A stretch of 64,000 nt of DNA from Bradyrhizobium diazoefficiens (GTDB taxonomy: Bacteria; Pseudomonadota; Alphaproteobacteria; Rhizobiales; Xanthobacteraceae): assembly GCF_016599855.1 (NCBI RefSeq), contig NZ_CP067041.1, positions 6,324,001-6,388,000 of the forward strand, written 5' to 3'. The position numbers were made by a program, and so were the translations under genes. Of the stretch, positions 16,772-24,734 are shown one piece after another (position 1 is the stretch's first letter; the number at the start of each line of letters is the position of its first letter). A model generated the notes under the pieces. That model saw only the letters and a program-made list of their open reading frames with translations, ran no database searches and had not been told where the DNA came from.

Positions 16772-17989
16772 TTAGACAACCAACCCCTTCATCGGCCTTG
16801 CGTTTGCACTGTCGGGGAACACCCGCTGTGCTAGCACCTGATCCGACAGGCCGAACTGGCTCTGCAGCACGCCCTTGATCACGGAGCGCAGGTCGGTGGT
16901 CGGCTTGAGGTCGCGGGCCTCATAGAGGTTGGCGGGCTTGAGGCCGGGCCAGTCCGAGATGACGCGGCCGCCTTTCACGGCGCCGCCGGCGAGCAGCGCG
17001 ATCGTTCCCGTGCCGTGGTCGGTGCCGTCGGTGCCGTTGATGCGCGCGGTGCGGCCGAACTCCGTGGCGACGACGACGACGGTGTCGCGCCAGCGCTCGC
17101 CGAGACCGTTTTCGAATTCAACGAGAGCGCCGTCGAGACCGCCGAGTAGGAAGGCGAGACGTCCGACCGGACCGCCTTCGTTGGCATGCGTATCCCAACC
17201 GTCAAAGGCGAGCGCGGCAATGCGCGGACCGTCGTCGGCCGCCATCAGTTTTGCCGCGCCGCCCGCGACCTGCCGCATCTGCGCGACCGCGTTGCCGGGC
17301 TTCGGCTTCATGTCGTCGCCGCTTGCGGCTTTCTCCAACTGGAGGCCCTGCGACAGCGCCGAGGCCAAAGCGGGATCGCGGTGACGATAGAGATCGACCA
17401 GCCGCATCGCGGTGTCGTCGCCGGCCTGCGGCAGCGCGACCGGCGCCCAGCCGACGGTCGGCGCGTTGCCGCGCAGCACCAGCGGCGTGGTGGGACCGAC
17501 CGCGAGACCGCTCGACACACGCTCGCCCCGCGGCAGCGCTTCGAGCGCGCGGTTGAGCCAGCCGGACTGCACGCGGCCCGGACCCGCATAGCCGCTCTCG
17601 AGGACGTCCTGGCCGTCGAAATGCGAGCGATCGCGATAAGACGTTGCGACGGCATGAATCACCGCGGCATGCTGGGCGCGATACATGCGCGCAAATTCCG
17701 GCATCGCCGGATGTAGAGCGAAGAAAGAGTCGAGCTTGGTCGCGGGATGCGCACCATCTACGGCAAGCGCGATCGAGCCGTGCAGGCCGGCATAATCGGG
17801 ATCGCCGATCGGCGCGACGGTCGCGAGCCCGTCGAGCGCGCCGCGCAGGATCACCACGACCAGCCTGGGATCGCGTCCGTCGGCCGCGCGCGCGAACTTC
17901 GGCAAATAGGCCCAGGCCGCAAACGAGGCGCCGCCGAGCAGAAGACCGCGGCGCGAGGTGAGGAGCCGGTTTTCGACGCAGTCGATCAT
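16772..17989 (-). CDS. DUF1501 secreted protein, Tat signal
   Basis: The 405-residue protein has a twin-arginine signal (LLTSRRGLLLGGASFAAWAY) and the DUF1501 fold, which belongs to the alkaline-phosphatase-like superfamily: LVVVILRGALDGLATVAP, HFDGQDVLESG, FDGWDTHANEG, VVVVATEFGRT and DGTDHGTGT are the typical metal-site blocks. It likely acts in the periplasm. Two ATGs are available: one at 17995 overlaps the upstream stop, the one at 17989 has AGGAG six bases upstream and is preferred. The DUF1800 gene immediately upstream ends 2 bases before this start, and the two families are regularly paired. Their joint role is unknown. Confidence 0.88.
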   Translation of the reverse strand: MIDCVENRLLTSRRGLLLGGASFAAWAYLPKFARAADGRDPRLVVVILRGALDGLATVAPIGDPDYAGLHGSIALAVDGAHPATKLDSFFALHPAMPEFARMYRAQHAAVIHAVATSYRDRSHFDGQDVLESGYAGPGRVQSGWLNRALEALPRGERVSSGLAVGPTTPLVLRGNAPTVGWAPVALPQAGDDTAMRLVDLYRHRDPALASALSQGLQLEKAASGDDMKPKPGNAVAQMRQVAGGAAKLMAADDGPRIAALAFDGWDTHANEGGPVGRLAFLLGGLDGALVEFENGLGERWRDTVVVVATEFGRTARINGTDGTDHGTGTIALLAGGAVKGGRVISDWPGLKPANLYEARDLKPTTDLRSVIKGVLQSQFGLSDQVLAQRVFPDSANARPMKGLVV

Positions 17990-17991
17990 CT

Positions 17992-19554
17992 TCATCTCCT
18001 CTGCAATTCCGGCGACATCAAGAGCAGCGCCAGCGCCTGCTGGCGCGATTCGGCACGCTCGATGGTCCGCCGTGTTTCGACTGACGCCGCCTCTCCTGCG
18101 GCGAACTCCAGGAGGTCGAGCGGATCGATGTTCGGCCCGAGCCGCGCGCCCATTTGTGAAGCGATGTCGAGCCGGAGCTTCATGCCTTCGGGCGCGGCCC
18201 AGGCCGCGGCGGTGTCGGGGAAACCGTTGGGTCCCGCCGGTGCCCATAAGGGTTGGCCGAGCAGGTTCAGACCGTTGAGATAGGGACCAGGATCCTCGGG
18301 CACGCGGGCGAGCAGCCGGCCGCTCGCGACCAGGAAATCGTAAGGCGAGCGCATCTTGGTCAGCGGCGCCTGCCAGGCCTCGTTGGAATCAACCAGCGCT
18401 ATGGCCAACGCCTTGAGATCGCCATCGGTCCTGACAAAGACATCGCGCAACCGCGCCACCAGCGCCGGCGGCGGATCGTCGGCCACAAAGTGCCTGACGA
18501 ATTTGGTGGCGATGAAATTCGCCGTCGAAGGATGGCGCGCGATGTCGGCGAGCGCAGCCTCGCCCTGCGCAAGGCCGGTCGCTTCATAGGTTTTGCCGAG
18601 CAGAACCTGCGGCCCAGGCTGGTGCGCATTGGCGTTGAAGGCGAAGGAGCCGGGCGCCCCGAGTTGCCCTTTCCGGCCGGCAAAGGTCCAGCCGGTGATG
18701 ATGCGCGCGAGCGAGGTGACGTCGCCTTGCGTATAGCCGCCGCCGACGCCGAGCGTATGCAGCTCCATGATCTCGCGCGCCAGATTCTCGTTCAGCCCGC
18801 GCTTGCGGTTTTGGCCGGCACGCGAGTCCGGCCCGAGCGATTGCTGGTTGTCGAGGAAGAACAGCATTGCCGGATGCTGCTCCACGGCCTTCAGCATATC
18901 CGCGAAACGCCCGAGCACATGCGGGCGGATCGCCTCGCGCTCGAACGCGCCGGCCCACATCCGCGCCAGCTCGCCCTTGGTTGCAGAGATGCAGAAATGA
19001 TTGGACCAGAACGCGACGAGCCGCTCGGTAAAGCCGCAATCGACCATCATCGCGCGCTGCAACCGTGCGAGCGCCTCGGCGCGAAACGTTTTCTGGATCA
19101 CGTTGAGCGGTTGCGACGGTTTTGCAGCAGCCGGCGCGGCTGCGGTCGGCTGCATCGCGTCGGGCTTCGTTGCGCTGTCGGCCGGCTTTGCCTCGGCCAT
19201 CTGGCCGGCGATCTCGGTCGCGACGGTGTTCAGTGAGAGATTGCGGCGCAATCTGCTGTCCGCCTTCTGATCGGTCGGCGCGTGAACCGGCGGCGCCTCG
19301 ATGGGCGCGGCGGCCTTCGCCGCCTCGCGCGCCTGCTTGACCTGATCCTGATAGGCAAACACAGCCTGGCCGAGCTGCGGCGTCGACTGCAGGCCCGGCG
19401 CCTCCAGCAGCACGCCATAGGGGCGCGCCAGTTCCGCCTTCACGAATCCCCTGGGATCGGAGGCCGCGTTGATGAGATCGCCGGAGGCGCCGCCGCGGCC
19501 GCCGAAGCCGAAGCGGTTCAGCGCGACAAGGGCGCCTTGCGAATCGCGGGCCAT
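17992..19554 (-). CDS. DUF1800 domain-containing protein
   Basis: The 520-residue protein is of the DUF1800 family, regularly encoded beside DUF1501 partners. Family features seen: LNRFGFGG at the start, then a long low-complexity Ala/Pro/Lys linker (about residues 80-150), MMVDCGFTERLVAFWSNHF, NENLAREIMELHTLGVGGG with the conserved YTQGDVTSLARIITGW, and late SPYDFLVASGR and NGFPDTAAAW blocks. I see no clear signal peptide at the chosen start, which is usual for alphaproteobacterial members. It is translated just ahead of the DUF1501 gene. Function is unknown; cell-surface or polymer-related roles have been suggested for the pair in general. Confidence 0.87.
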   Translation of the reverse strand: MARDSQGALVALNRFGFGGRGGASGDLINAASDPRGFVKAELARPYGVLLEAPGLQSTPQLGQAVFAYQDQVKQAREAAKAAAPIEAPPVHAPTDQKADSRLRRNLSLNTVATEIAGQMAEAKPADSATKPDAMQPTAAAPAAAKPSQPLNVIQKTFRAEALARLQRAMMVDCGFTERLVAFWSNHFCISATKGELARMWAGAFEREAIRPHVLGRFADMLKAVEQHPAMLFFLDNQQSLGPDSRAGQNRKRGLNENLAREIMELHTLGVGGGYTQGDVTSLARIITGWTFAGRKGQLGAPGSFAFNANAHQPGPQVLLGKTYEATGLAQGEAALADIARHPSTANFIATKFVRHFVADDPPPALVARLRDVFVRTDGDLKALAIALVDSNEAWQAPLTKMRSPYDFLVASGRLLARVPEDPGPYLNGLNLLGQPLWAPAGPNGFPDTAAAWAAPEGMKLRLDIASQMGARLGPNIDPLDLLEFAAGEAASVETRRTIERAESRQQALALLLMSPELQRR

Positions 19555-19668
19555 CGATATGTCCTCCGCGCGGTGCCAACCGCTTCCCTGGCCGCTGCGC
19601 GGCGCCTAATATACTGCAGCCGGAGATGAACCCGACATGAAAATGACGGCGAAGCTTTTGCGTAAATC

Positions 19669-19872
19669 ATGACAAATCCGCAAGGAATCACGCTCACGCA
19701 ACCGGCCCCGCGCCGCCTCGCCTGTTCCCGATGCGGCACCGAGTTCGGCTGCGAATTGTCGGGCAATTGCTGGTGCGCAGAGGAGACGGCCAAACTGCCG
19801 ATGCCGGTCAAGAGCGAGGATTGCCTCTGCCGGGAATGTTTACGCAAGGCGGCGGCGGAGGCAGTATCGTAG
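19669..19872 (+). CDS. Cysteine-rich CWC family protein
   Basis: A 67-residue cytoplasmic protein with eight cysteines in the CWC pattern: CSRCGTEFGCE, then GNCWCAEE, then CLCRECL near the end. The arrangement suggests metal (zinc) binding. Function unknown. Its TAG stop codon at 19870-19872 is made of the first three bases of a family A repeat, so the repeat may have trimmed the natural C-terminus slightly. It is divergent from the DUF1800 gene. Confidence 0.85.
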   Translation: MTNPQGITLTQPAPRRLACSRCGTEFGCELSGNCWCAEETAKLPMPVKSEDCLCRECLRKAAAEAVS

Positions 19873-19989
19873 GGGAGGCAAAGCGACTTGTCCGCCATAG
19901 CTCACAGAGCGACGGCGGAAGCGTGCCCACCATTTTCATTGCGTGGGTGGAGAGATAGTGGGTACGGCGCTTTGCGCCTTTGCCCACCC
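19870..19989 (+). repeat. Palindromic intergenic repeat, family A, copy 2
   Basis: Begins TAGGGGAGGCAAAGCGACTT, contains GAAGCGTGCCCACCATTTT in the middle and ends GCGCCTTTGCCCACCC. It matches the minus-strand reading of copy 1 along its length with scattered changes. It spans from the CWC stop codon almost to the stop of the convergent GST gene. Confidence 0.8.
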
Positions 19990-19994
19990 GAAAC

Positions 19995-20690
19995 TCACAC
20001 CGCATGCCCCGGCGATTTCCGCGCCATGCCATCGAACGCATCGAGCAGCTTTTCGCGCCACGCATAGACCGGATCGTCGGCTTCCAGCAGCTTGAACGGG
20101 CTCACCACGCGCGCCCACTGGAAACCGCCGAACACGATGTAGTCCGCATAGTTTGGCGTACTGCCGCCGATGAAGGGCTGCGTCTTGAGCGTCTGCCGCA
20201 TCACCTCCAGCGATTTGCGGAACGCAACGATGCCGGCCTCGCGGCTCGCCTGGACCTCTTCGAGGCTCTTGCCGAACCGCGCCTCGCGCGAGGCGCGGAA
20301 ATAGGCGGCGTCGACCTCAGCCAGATTCTTGGGGATGTCGGCGATAATCAGCGGAAAGATGCCGCCGACGATGGCGATGTCGCCCCACGCGTTGAGCATG
20401 CGCGCCATAGCGCGGCCGCCCTCGCCGCCGAACAGCGACGGCCGATCCGGAAACTCGTCTTCGAGATAGTTCGCGATTGCCCAGGAATCGACCACCGGCT
20501 TGTCTTGATGCAAGAGCACCGGCACCTTCTCCGAGCCGTGCGGCGCGATTGCGTTCTTCTCGGTAAAGCGCCACGGCAGCGATTCCGCGGAGAGGCCCTT
20601 GTGCGCCAGCGCCATCCGCGTGCGCCAGCAATACGGGCTGAAGGGACGCGAGGCGTCGGTGCCGACGAGTTCGAAGAGTTTGAGTGACAT
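19995..20690 (-). CDS. Glutathione S-transferase family protein (beta-etherase-like)
   Basis: A 231-residue protein with an N-terminal thioredoxin fold (KLFELVGTDASRPFSPYCWR, then SEKVPVLLHQDKPVVDSWAI and ANYLEDEFPDRPSL) and a helical C-terminal domain (TPNYADYIVFGGFQWARVV). The PFSPYCWRTRMAL opening resembles the LigE/LigF-type and related etherase-like GSTs. It would act on an unknown electrophilic or ether substrate with glutathione. It is separated from the divergent barrel gene by a CATTGCGAG repeat. Confidence 0.87.
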   Translation of the reverse strand: MSLKLFELVGTDASRPFSPYCWRTRMALAHKGLSAESLPWRFTEKNAIAPHGSEKVPVLLHQDKPVVDSWAIANYLEDEFPDRPSLFGGEGGRAMARMLNAWGDIAIVGGIFPLIIADIPKNLAEVDAAYFRASREARFGKSLEEVQASREAGIVAFRKSLEVMRQTLKTQPFIGGSTPNYADYIVFGGFQWARVVSPFKLLEADDPVYAWREKLLDAFDGMARKSPGHAV

Positions 20691-20700
20691 GCAGGAGTTC

Positions 20701-20780
20701 CGTCATTGCGAGCGCAGCGAAGCAAATCCAGCCTGCCGCTGCGGAGACATTCTGGAGCGCTTCGCCGCCGCTCGCAATGA
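20701..20780. repeat. Palindromic repeat, CATTGCGAGCGCAGCGAAGC type, copy 2
   Basis: Begins CGTCATTGCGAGCGCAGCGA and closes with a GCTCGCAATGA end. It matches copy 1 at 7489-7567 in both arms, with a diverged centre. It fills the space between divergent genes. Confidence 0.7.
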
Positions 20781-20919
20781 GGATGTCGCCGCAAGCATGA
20801 TCTCGCCGCCCGGCGTCGCTGCAGGCACGTGCCTTCAGGCGCGATGTGACATTCGAGGTACACGCAATGCGCGAAAACCTTGGTATGAAAGCCCGAGATT
20901 TATCGTTTGGAGCTTCCCA

Positions 20920-21744
20920 ATGACACGACTTGGCTTTTCGCAACTTGCGGTCTTCGCTGTTATCGGCGGGATGGCGTCGGCCACCACCGCATTGGCAGCG
21001 GACATGCGGGCTCCGATCTACAAGGCGCCGCCAGCGGTCGCACCGTTCAGTTGGACCGGCTTCTATGTTGGGGCCACCGCCGGCGCGGGTTGGACAAAGG
21101 CCGATACAGGGCTGAGTGCCGTTAATGGAGCGGTTCCGCTTTACTTTCCCGCGGACATTCCCGGGCTGAACGCCATCGGCTCGCCCGGTTTATCAGCAAC
21201 CACCCCAATCGTCGGTGCCAAGGCCGGCTACAATCAGCAATGGGGCAGCTTCGTCGCCGGCATCGAAGGCGACATTTCGTGGTTTCACTTCAACCAAACG
21301 GCCGCGACATCGGGCAATCCGTTCTTGACCTTCCCCGCCGGGACGACGGCGTTCTCGACCAGCGTTTCGACAAACTGGCTGGCGACCATACGTCCCCGCG
21401 TCGGCTATGCGGTCGAGAAAGCGCTGTTCTACGCCACCGGCGGTGTCGCCCTCGGCGACGTCAGATATTCGAACAGCTATGTGGGCTTCTCGCCGCTCGG
21501 GGCCGGCTTCGAATTCGAGGCGGCCTCGGTGAGCCAGACCCGGGTCGGCTGGACCGCCGGCGCCGGCATCGACTACGCAATCACGCCGAATTGGGTGGTG
21601 AGCGGGGAATATCTGCACGTGGACCTCGGCTCTGTCTCGACCTCCGCTCTGGTTACCACCGGCAATGCGGCCACCGCGACATTCAACGTCTCGGCCAAGC
21701 TGCGCAGCGACATTGGTCGCCTCGGCCTCGCCTACAAGTTCTAA
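20920..21744 (+). CDS. Outer-membrane beta-barrel protein (Omp25/RopB-like)
   Basis: The 274-residue protein has a signal peptide (MTRLGFSQLAVFAVIGGMAS, cleaved after ALA), the mature start ADMRAPIYKAPP, then FSWTGFYVGATAGAGW, which is the hallmark of the small porin-like barrels abundant in Bradyrhizobium and Brucella. Paired strands end in aromatic residues and the last residue is phenylalanine (GRLGLAYKF), as required for assembly by the Bam machinery. It is probably a structural or porin-like surface protein. The start at 20920 gives a proper signal peptide; the open frame upstream runs through the repeat. Confidence 0.92.
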   Translation: MTRLGFSQLAVFAVIGGMASATTALAADMRAPIYKAPPAVAPFSWTGFYVGATAGAGWTKADTGLSAVNGAVPLYFPADIPGLNAIGSPGLSATTPIVGAKAGYNQQWGSFVAGIEGDISWFHFNQTAATSGNPFLTFPAGTTAFSTSVSTNWLATIRPRVGYAVEKALFYATGGVALGDVRYSNSYVGFSPLGAGFEFEAASVSQTRVGWTAGAGIDYAITPNWVVSGEYLHVDLGSVSTSALVTTGNAATATFNVSAKLRSDIGRLGLAYKF

Positions 21745-21789
21745 CCTGCTCCGCATTGCCCGGCACGACGCGCTTTATGACGAAGCGCG

Positions 21790-22020
21790 TCACCGCCCGT
21801 TCGTTCGCAGCAGTCTTTCGCCCTCTTCCGTCACCGCGATGATCAGCCCGATGCCGGGCAGCGTCTCGCGCGCGACGTAGCCGCGATCGGCGGCGTCTTC
21901 CCAGATGGTGAGGCGCGGGCACGAGGTCTTCCAGGTCGAGATCACCTCGGCATAGGCGCGCGGCTCGCGCGCGACCCATTCGACGAAATCCAGCACCAGC
22001 GGATCGGCGTTACAGCTCAT
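21790..22020 (-). CDS. Small conserved hypothetical protein
   Basis: A 76-residue protein beginning MSCNADPLVLDFVEWVARE with PRLTIWEDAADRGYVARE and a C-terminal GLIIAVTEEGERLL. The middle and end look like a small winged-helix-type module of the kind that ends in an EGERLL helix, but no family can be named. Its ATG overlaps the stop of the TauE gene as ATGA, and a strong AAAGGAGG lies within the end of that gene, so the two are translationally coupled. Confidence 0.75.
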   Translation of the reverse strand: MSCNADPLVLDFVEWVAREPRAYAEVISTWKTSCPRLTIWEDAADRGYVARETLPGIGLIIAVTEEGERLLRTNGR

Positions 22021-22796
22021 TGCAGGCCTCCTTTGGCAAAGGCCGCCAGCACCGGCACACGAACCAGCAACCAGCCGCCATAGGCGATGTAGTAGCAGGC
22101 GATGGTGGTGATCAGCTTGTTCGACCAGGCCAGGAATTGCTGGTCGGTCATGGCTTCAAGGATGCGTCGCGCCAGCGTGGTGCCGAGCATCGAGACTGCG
22201 ATTGCGACGCCCGCGAGCACAGGATCGAGGCTCGCGGCCTGGTCGATGACGCCGCCGAAATAGATCAGCTTGGTGAAGTGGCTGACGAGCTGGCACATCG
22301 CTTTCGTCGCCACCTTCTCGCGCCGGCCGAAATCGCCGCCAAGGAAGAAGGTGTCGAGCAGCGGACCGGAGACGCCGGTCATCAGCATCAAGCCCATGCA
22401 GATCGTGCCATAGACGGTGCCCTGCCAGAGGCTATCAGGGTCGGGCTTGATATTGGCCGGCAGCAGCCGCGCCATGAACGGCGTGGCACCCAGCAGCAGC
22501 AGCGCCATCGGCTTGTCCGGCACGTAGCGGGTGAGCGACCATGCGCCGAGCGCGATCGCAGCGCCGACCATATAGTTCGCGACCGGCCGCCAACGGATAT
22601 GCGCGCGCCACAAAAAAGCGCGCCAACCGTTCGAGGCCATCTGCGTGATCGCATGCAGCACCATCGCTGCCGGCAGCGGCATCAACGCCAGCAGCACGCC
22701 GATCAGGATCAGCCCGCCCGCCATGCCGAACAGTCCCGACAGAAACGCGGTGCCGACCATCAGCAATCCGAGGGCAGCGATCATGATGGGCGTCAC
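22017..22796 (-). CDS. TauE/SafE (TSUP) family membrane transporter
   Basis: The 259-residue inner-membrane protein has about eight hydrophobic segments and the TSUP pattern in both halves: LSGLFGMAGGLILIGVLLAL near the start and the matching MTGVSGPLLDTFFLGGDFGR in the second half. The family exports sulfite, sulfoacetate or other organosulfur anions, or takes up small organic anions. It is divergent from a LysR regulator gene, with two palindromic repeats between, and coupled to the 76-residue gene downstream. Substrate unknown. Confidence 0.9.
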   Translation of the reverse strand: MTPIMIAALGLLMVGTAFLSGLFGMAGGLILIGVLLALMPLPAAMVLHAITQMASNGWRAFLWRAHIRWRPVANYMVGAAIALGAWSLTRYVPDKPMALLLLGATPFMARLLPANIKPDPDSLWQGTVYGTICMGLMLMTGVSGPLLDTFFLGGDFGRREKVATKAMCQLVSHFTKLIYFGGVIDQAASLDPVLAGVAIAVSMLGTTLARRILEAMTDQQFLAWSNKLITTIACYYIAYGGWLLVRVPVLAAFAKGGLQ

Positions 22797-22835
22797 GTGG
22801 GGTTCTCCTGTGGGGCTCAGCGAAAGTCTGCTTCA

Positions 22836-22876
22836 CTCCCTCACCCCGTTTTTGCGGGGAGAGGTGGGGTGAGGGA
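22836..22876. repeat. Palindromic repeat, family B
   Basis: Inverted repeat CTCCCTCACCCCGTTTTTGC followed by GGGGAGAGGTGGGGTGAGGG, between the divergent TauE and LysR genes. Confidence 0.7.
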
Positions 22877-22917
22877 CTGTCTCGGCAATCACGGTGAGAG
22901 TTGGACTCGCGGAGGCT

Positions 22918-22980
22918 CCCCCTCACCCGGAATTTGCTTCCGCAAATTCCGGCCTCTCCCCGCACGCGGGGAGAGGCGAA
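22918..22980. repeat. Palindromic repeat, family B with inner hairpin
   Basis: Opens CCCCTCACCCGGAATTTGC, with an inner AATTTGC/GCAAATT hairpin, and continues to CTCTCCCCGCACGCGGGGAG. It is the second family B unit in the same intergenic region. A closely similar layout is at 43100-43232. Confidence 0.7.
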
Positions 22981-23060
22981 GGGGAACGTGCCTTGCTTGC
23001 CCCTTTCACGCAAACTGAGTTATCTTGCCCTGGCATCAGCTTTCCTGAGGGTACACGCAT

Positions 23061-23972
23061 TTGCGGCGGCTGCTCTTTCTCAACGGCATCAAGGCATTCG
23101 AGGCGGCGGCGCGAACCGGCAGCTTTGCTGCGGCCGGGCTCGAGCTGAGCGTGTCGGCCGCGGCCGTCAGCCGCATGGTGCACATCCTGGAAGAGCGGCT
23201 CGGCGTCACGCTGTTCGAGCGCAAGGCCAACCGGCTGGTGCTGACGCAGGCAGGCCGGGCCTATCAGAGCGGGCTGACGCCGATCTTCGACGCGCTGGCG
23301 AGCCTCACCGCGCAGGTGACGGCCCCCTCCGGCGTCCGCGTGCTCACGATCGGCGTCGGACATACCTTTGCGATGCGCTGGCTGATCCCGCGGCTGTCGG
23401 AGTTTCGCAGCGAGGAGCCCGACATCGAGGTGCGCTTCACTACCGGCGGCGCGGCGGTGCCGTTCGGCGAGGACTGGAGCTGCGGTATCAAGCTCGGCAC
23501 CGGCGACTGGCCGGGGCTCGTCGCCGAGCCCTTGTTTGCCGGCGACCTGACGCCGGTCTGCGTACCGCGCCTCGCCACTTCATTGAAGCGTCCAGCGGAT
23601 CTGAAAGGTCCGAGCCTGATCCGCGTCGAACATTCGCCGGAAGACTGGCCGATCTGGCTGAGGGCCGCGAGCCTTCCCCGCATCAATCCGCGCGGGCCGG
23701 AGTTTCAATTTTACGGCCAGGCGCTGCAGGCTGCCGCCGACGGGCTCGGCATCGCAATGGGCATCCGGCCCTATATCGACGACGACCTCGCCGCCGGACG
23801 GCTGGTTGCGCCGTTCGATCTTTCGGTGCCCAAGGGCATGCGCTGGTACCTGCTCTATCGCAACTTCCAGACTGAGCAGCGCGACTTCGCCGCGTTCCGC
23901 CGCTGGATCATGCGGGCCGCGGCGGAACCCGCGACCCGTCCGCGGCGGCTGGGACGCGCCGGACGGAACTGA
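23061..23972 (+). CDS. LysR-family transcriptional regulator (GcvA-like)
   Basis: A 303-residue regulator with an N-terminal winged helix-turn-helix (LNGIKAFEAAARTGSFAAAG, LSVSAAAVSRMVHILEERLG) and a periplasmic-binding-like effector domain from about residue 90. The GcvA-like subgroup is suggested by LFERKANRLVLTQAGRAY and DDDLAAGRLVAPFD. The start is the TTG at 23061, which gives the family-like MRRLLFLNGIKAF; GAGGG lies about 10 bases upstream and no in-frame ATG fits. It is divergent from the TauE-type transporter, its probable target, though the repeats between them widen the gap. Confidence 0.9.
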   Translation: MRRLLFLNGIKAFEAAARTGSFAAAGLELSVSAAAVSRMVHILEERLGVTLFERKANRLVLTQAGRAYQSGLTPIFDALASLTAQVTAPSGVRVLTIGVGHTFAMRWLIPRLSEFRSEEPDIEVRFTTGGAAVPFGEDWSCGIKLGTGDWPGLVAEPLFAGDLTPVCVPRLATSLKRPADLKGPSLIRVEHSPEDWPIWLRAASLPRINPRGPEFQFYGQALQAAADGLGIAMGIRPYIDDDLAAGRLVAPFDLSVPKGMRWYLLYRNFQTEQRDFAAFRRWIMRAAAEPATRPRRLGRAGRN

Positions 23973-24083
23973 CGCATCACCCCGATCGGGTGAAAAAGCC
24001 GCCCGCTTGTGAACGGCTTCACATTCCGAAGTCCGCAAACGTGGTCCTCTAACCCTCCGAGAAGAGAGCATTTGGGGACGACA

Positions 24084-24311
24084 ATGACGACCCTTTACGA
24101 CGGCTTTGACATCGAATCCTTCGAAGCTGGCAAGGGACTGTGGCATGCCCGGATCCGGCGCGCCGATTTCAGCCCGGTTGCCATCGACGGCGTGCTGTTT
24201 CCGGCCATGGAAGTCGGCTTCGCCTGGCCCGATCCCGACGCCGCGATCGCCGATGCCAAGCATCACATCGACCGCTTCCGCCGGCGCGCCGACGACAGCG
24301 ACGACGAATAG
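24084..24311 (+). CDS. Small hypothetical protein
   Basis: A 75-residue soluble protein starting MTTLYDGFDIESFEAGKGLW, with an antiparallel-strand-like centre and a helical C-terminus (AAIADAKHHIDRFRRRADDS). I do not recognise the family. The ATG at 24084 gives a compact fold; the frame is open upstream for 25 codons without similar character. It is followed 49 bases later by another small protein on the same strand. Confidence 0.65.
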   Translation: MTTLYDGFDIESFEAGKGLWHARIRRADFSPVAIDGVLFPAMEVGFAWPDPDAAIADAKHHIDRFRRRADDSDDE

Positions 24312-24360
24312 ACCCACGCAACCCGCAACAGGACGTGGCGTATCAGGGGGACACCGGTTC

Positions 24361-24591
24361 ATGTCAATCATCGAATGCGACGACGCTGCGCGGCCGCGAA
24401 TTTATTCGCGCGAGGTATTGTCGATATGCCCGGAATGCGACGGCGATCTCGCGGTGCTCCGCGTGATCGGCGGCCGCGCCGGCTGCGAATACTGGACCAT
24501 GCGCTGCACCGATTGCGGCGCTCTCCATCTCGACATCCTCGAGCCGCATCTGGCGGCCGAGGACGGTCAGGGGCCGTCGCCGGCGGCGTGA
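24361..24591 (+). CDS. Small zinc-ribbon-like hypothetical protein
   Basis: A 76-residue protein with two CxxC knuckles: LSICPECDGDLAVL near residue 23 and MRCTDCGALHLDIL near residue 49, the spacing of a zinc ribbon, and one further cysteine in GRAGCEYW. It may bind zinc and possibly nucleic acid. It lies just downstream of the 75-residue gene and could be in one transcript with it. No known family is recognised. Confidence 0.6.
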   Translation: MSIIECDDAARPRIYSREVLSICPECDGDLAVLRVIGGRAGCEYWTMRCTDCGALHLDILEPHLAAEDGQGPSPAA

Positions 24592-24734
24592 TCTCCGTTT
24601 TTGGCTGCCGGCGTCCTCCGCTGCACCATGCGACCAACAAATCCATCTTGCGAAGCGTAGAACGCGGCGCGACTTCTTAGGGTTGTAATATTTGGCACGT
24701 ACTCTCGCAAATCTGCCAGCTGGGAGACATTGCC

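Noticed and set aside
22836..22980. CRISPR-like short repeats
   Set aside because: The repeated units here are palindromic family B elements of different lengths without regular spacing; there are no spacers and no cas genes.
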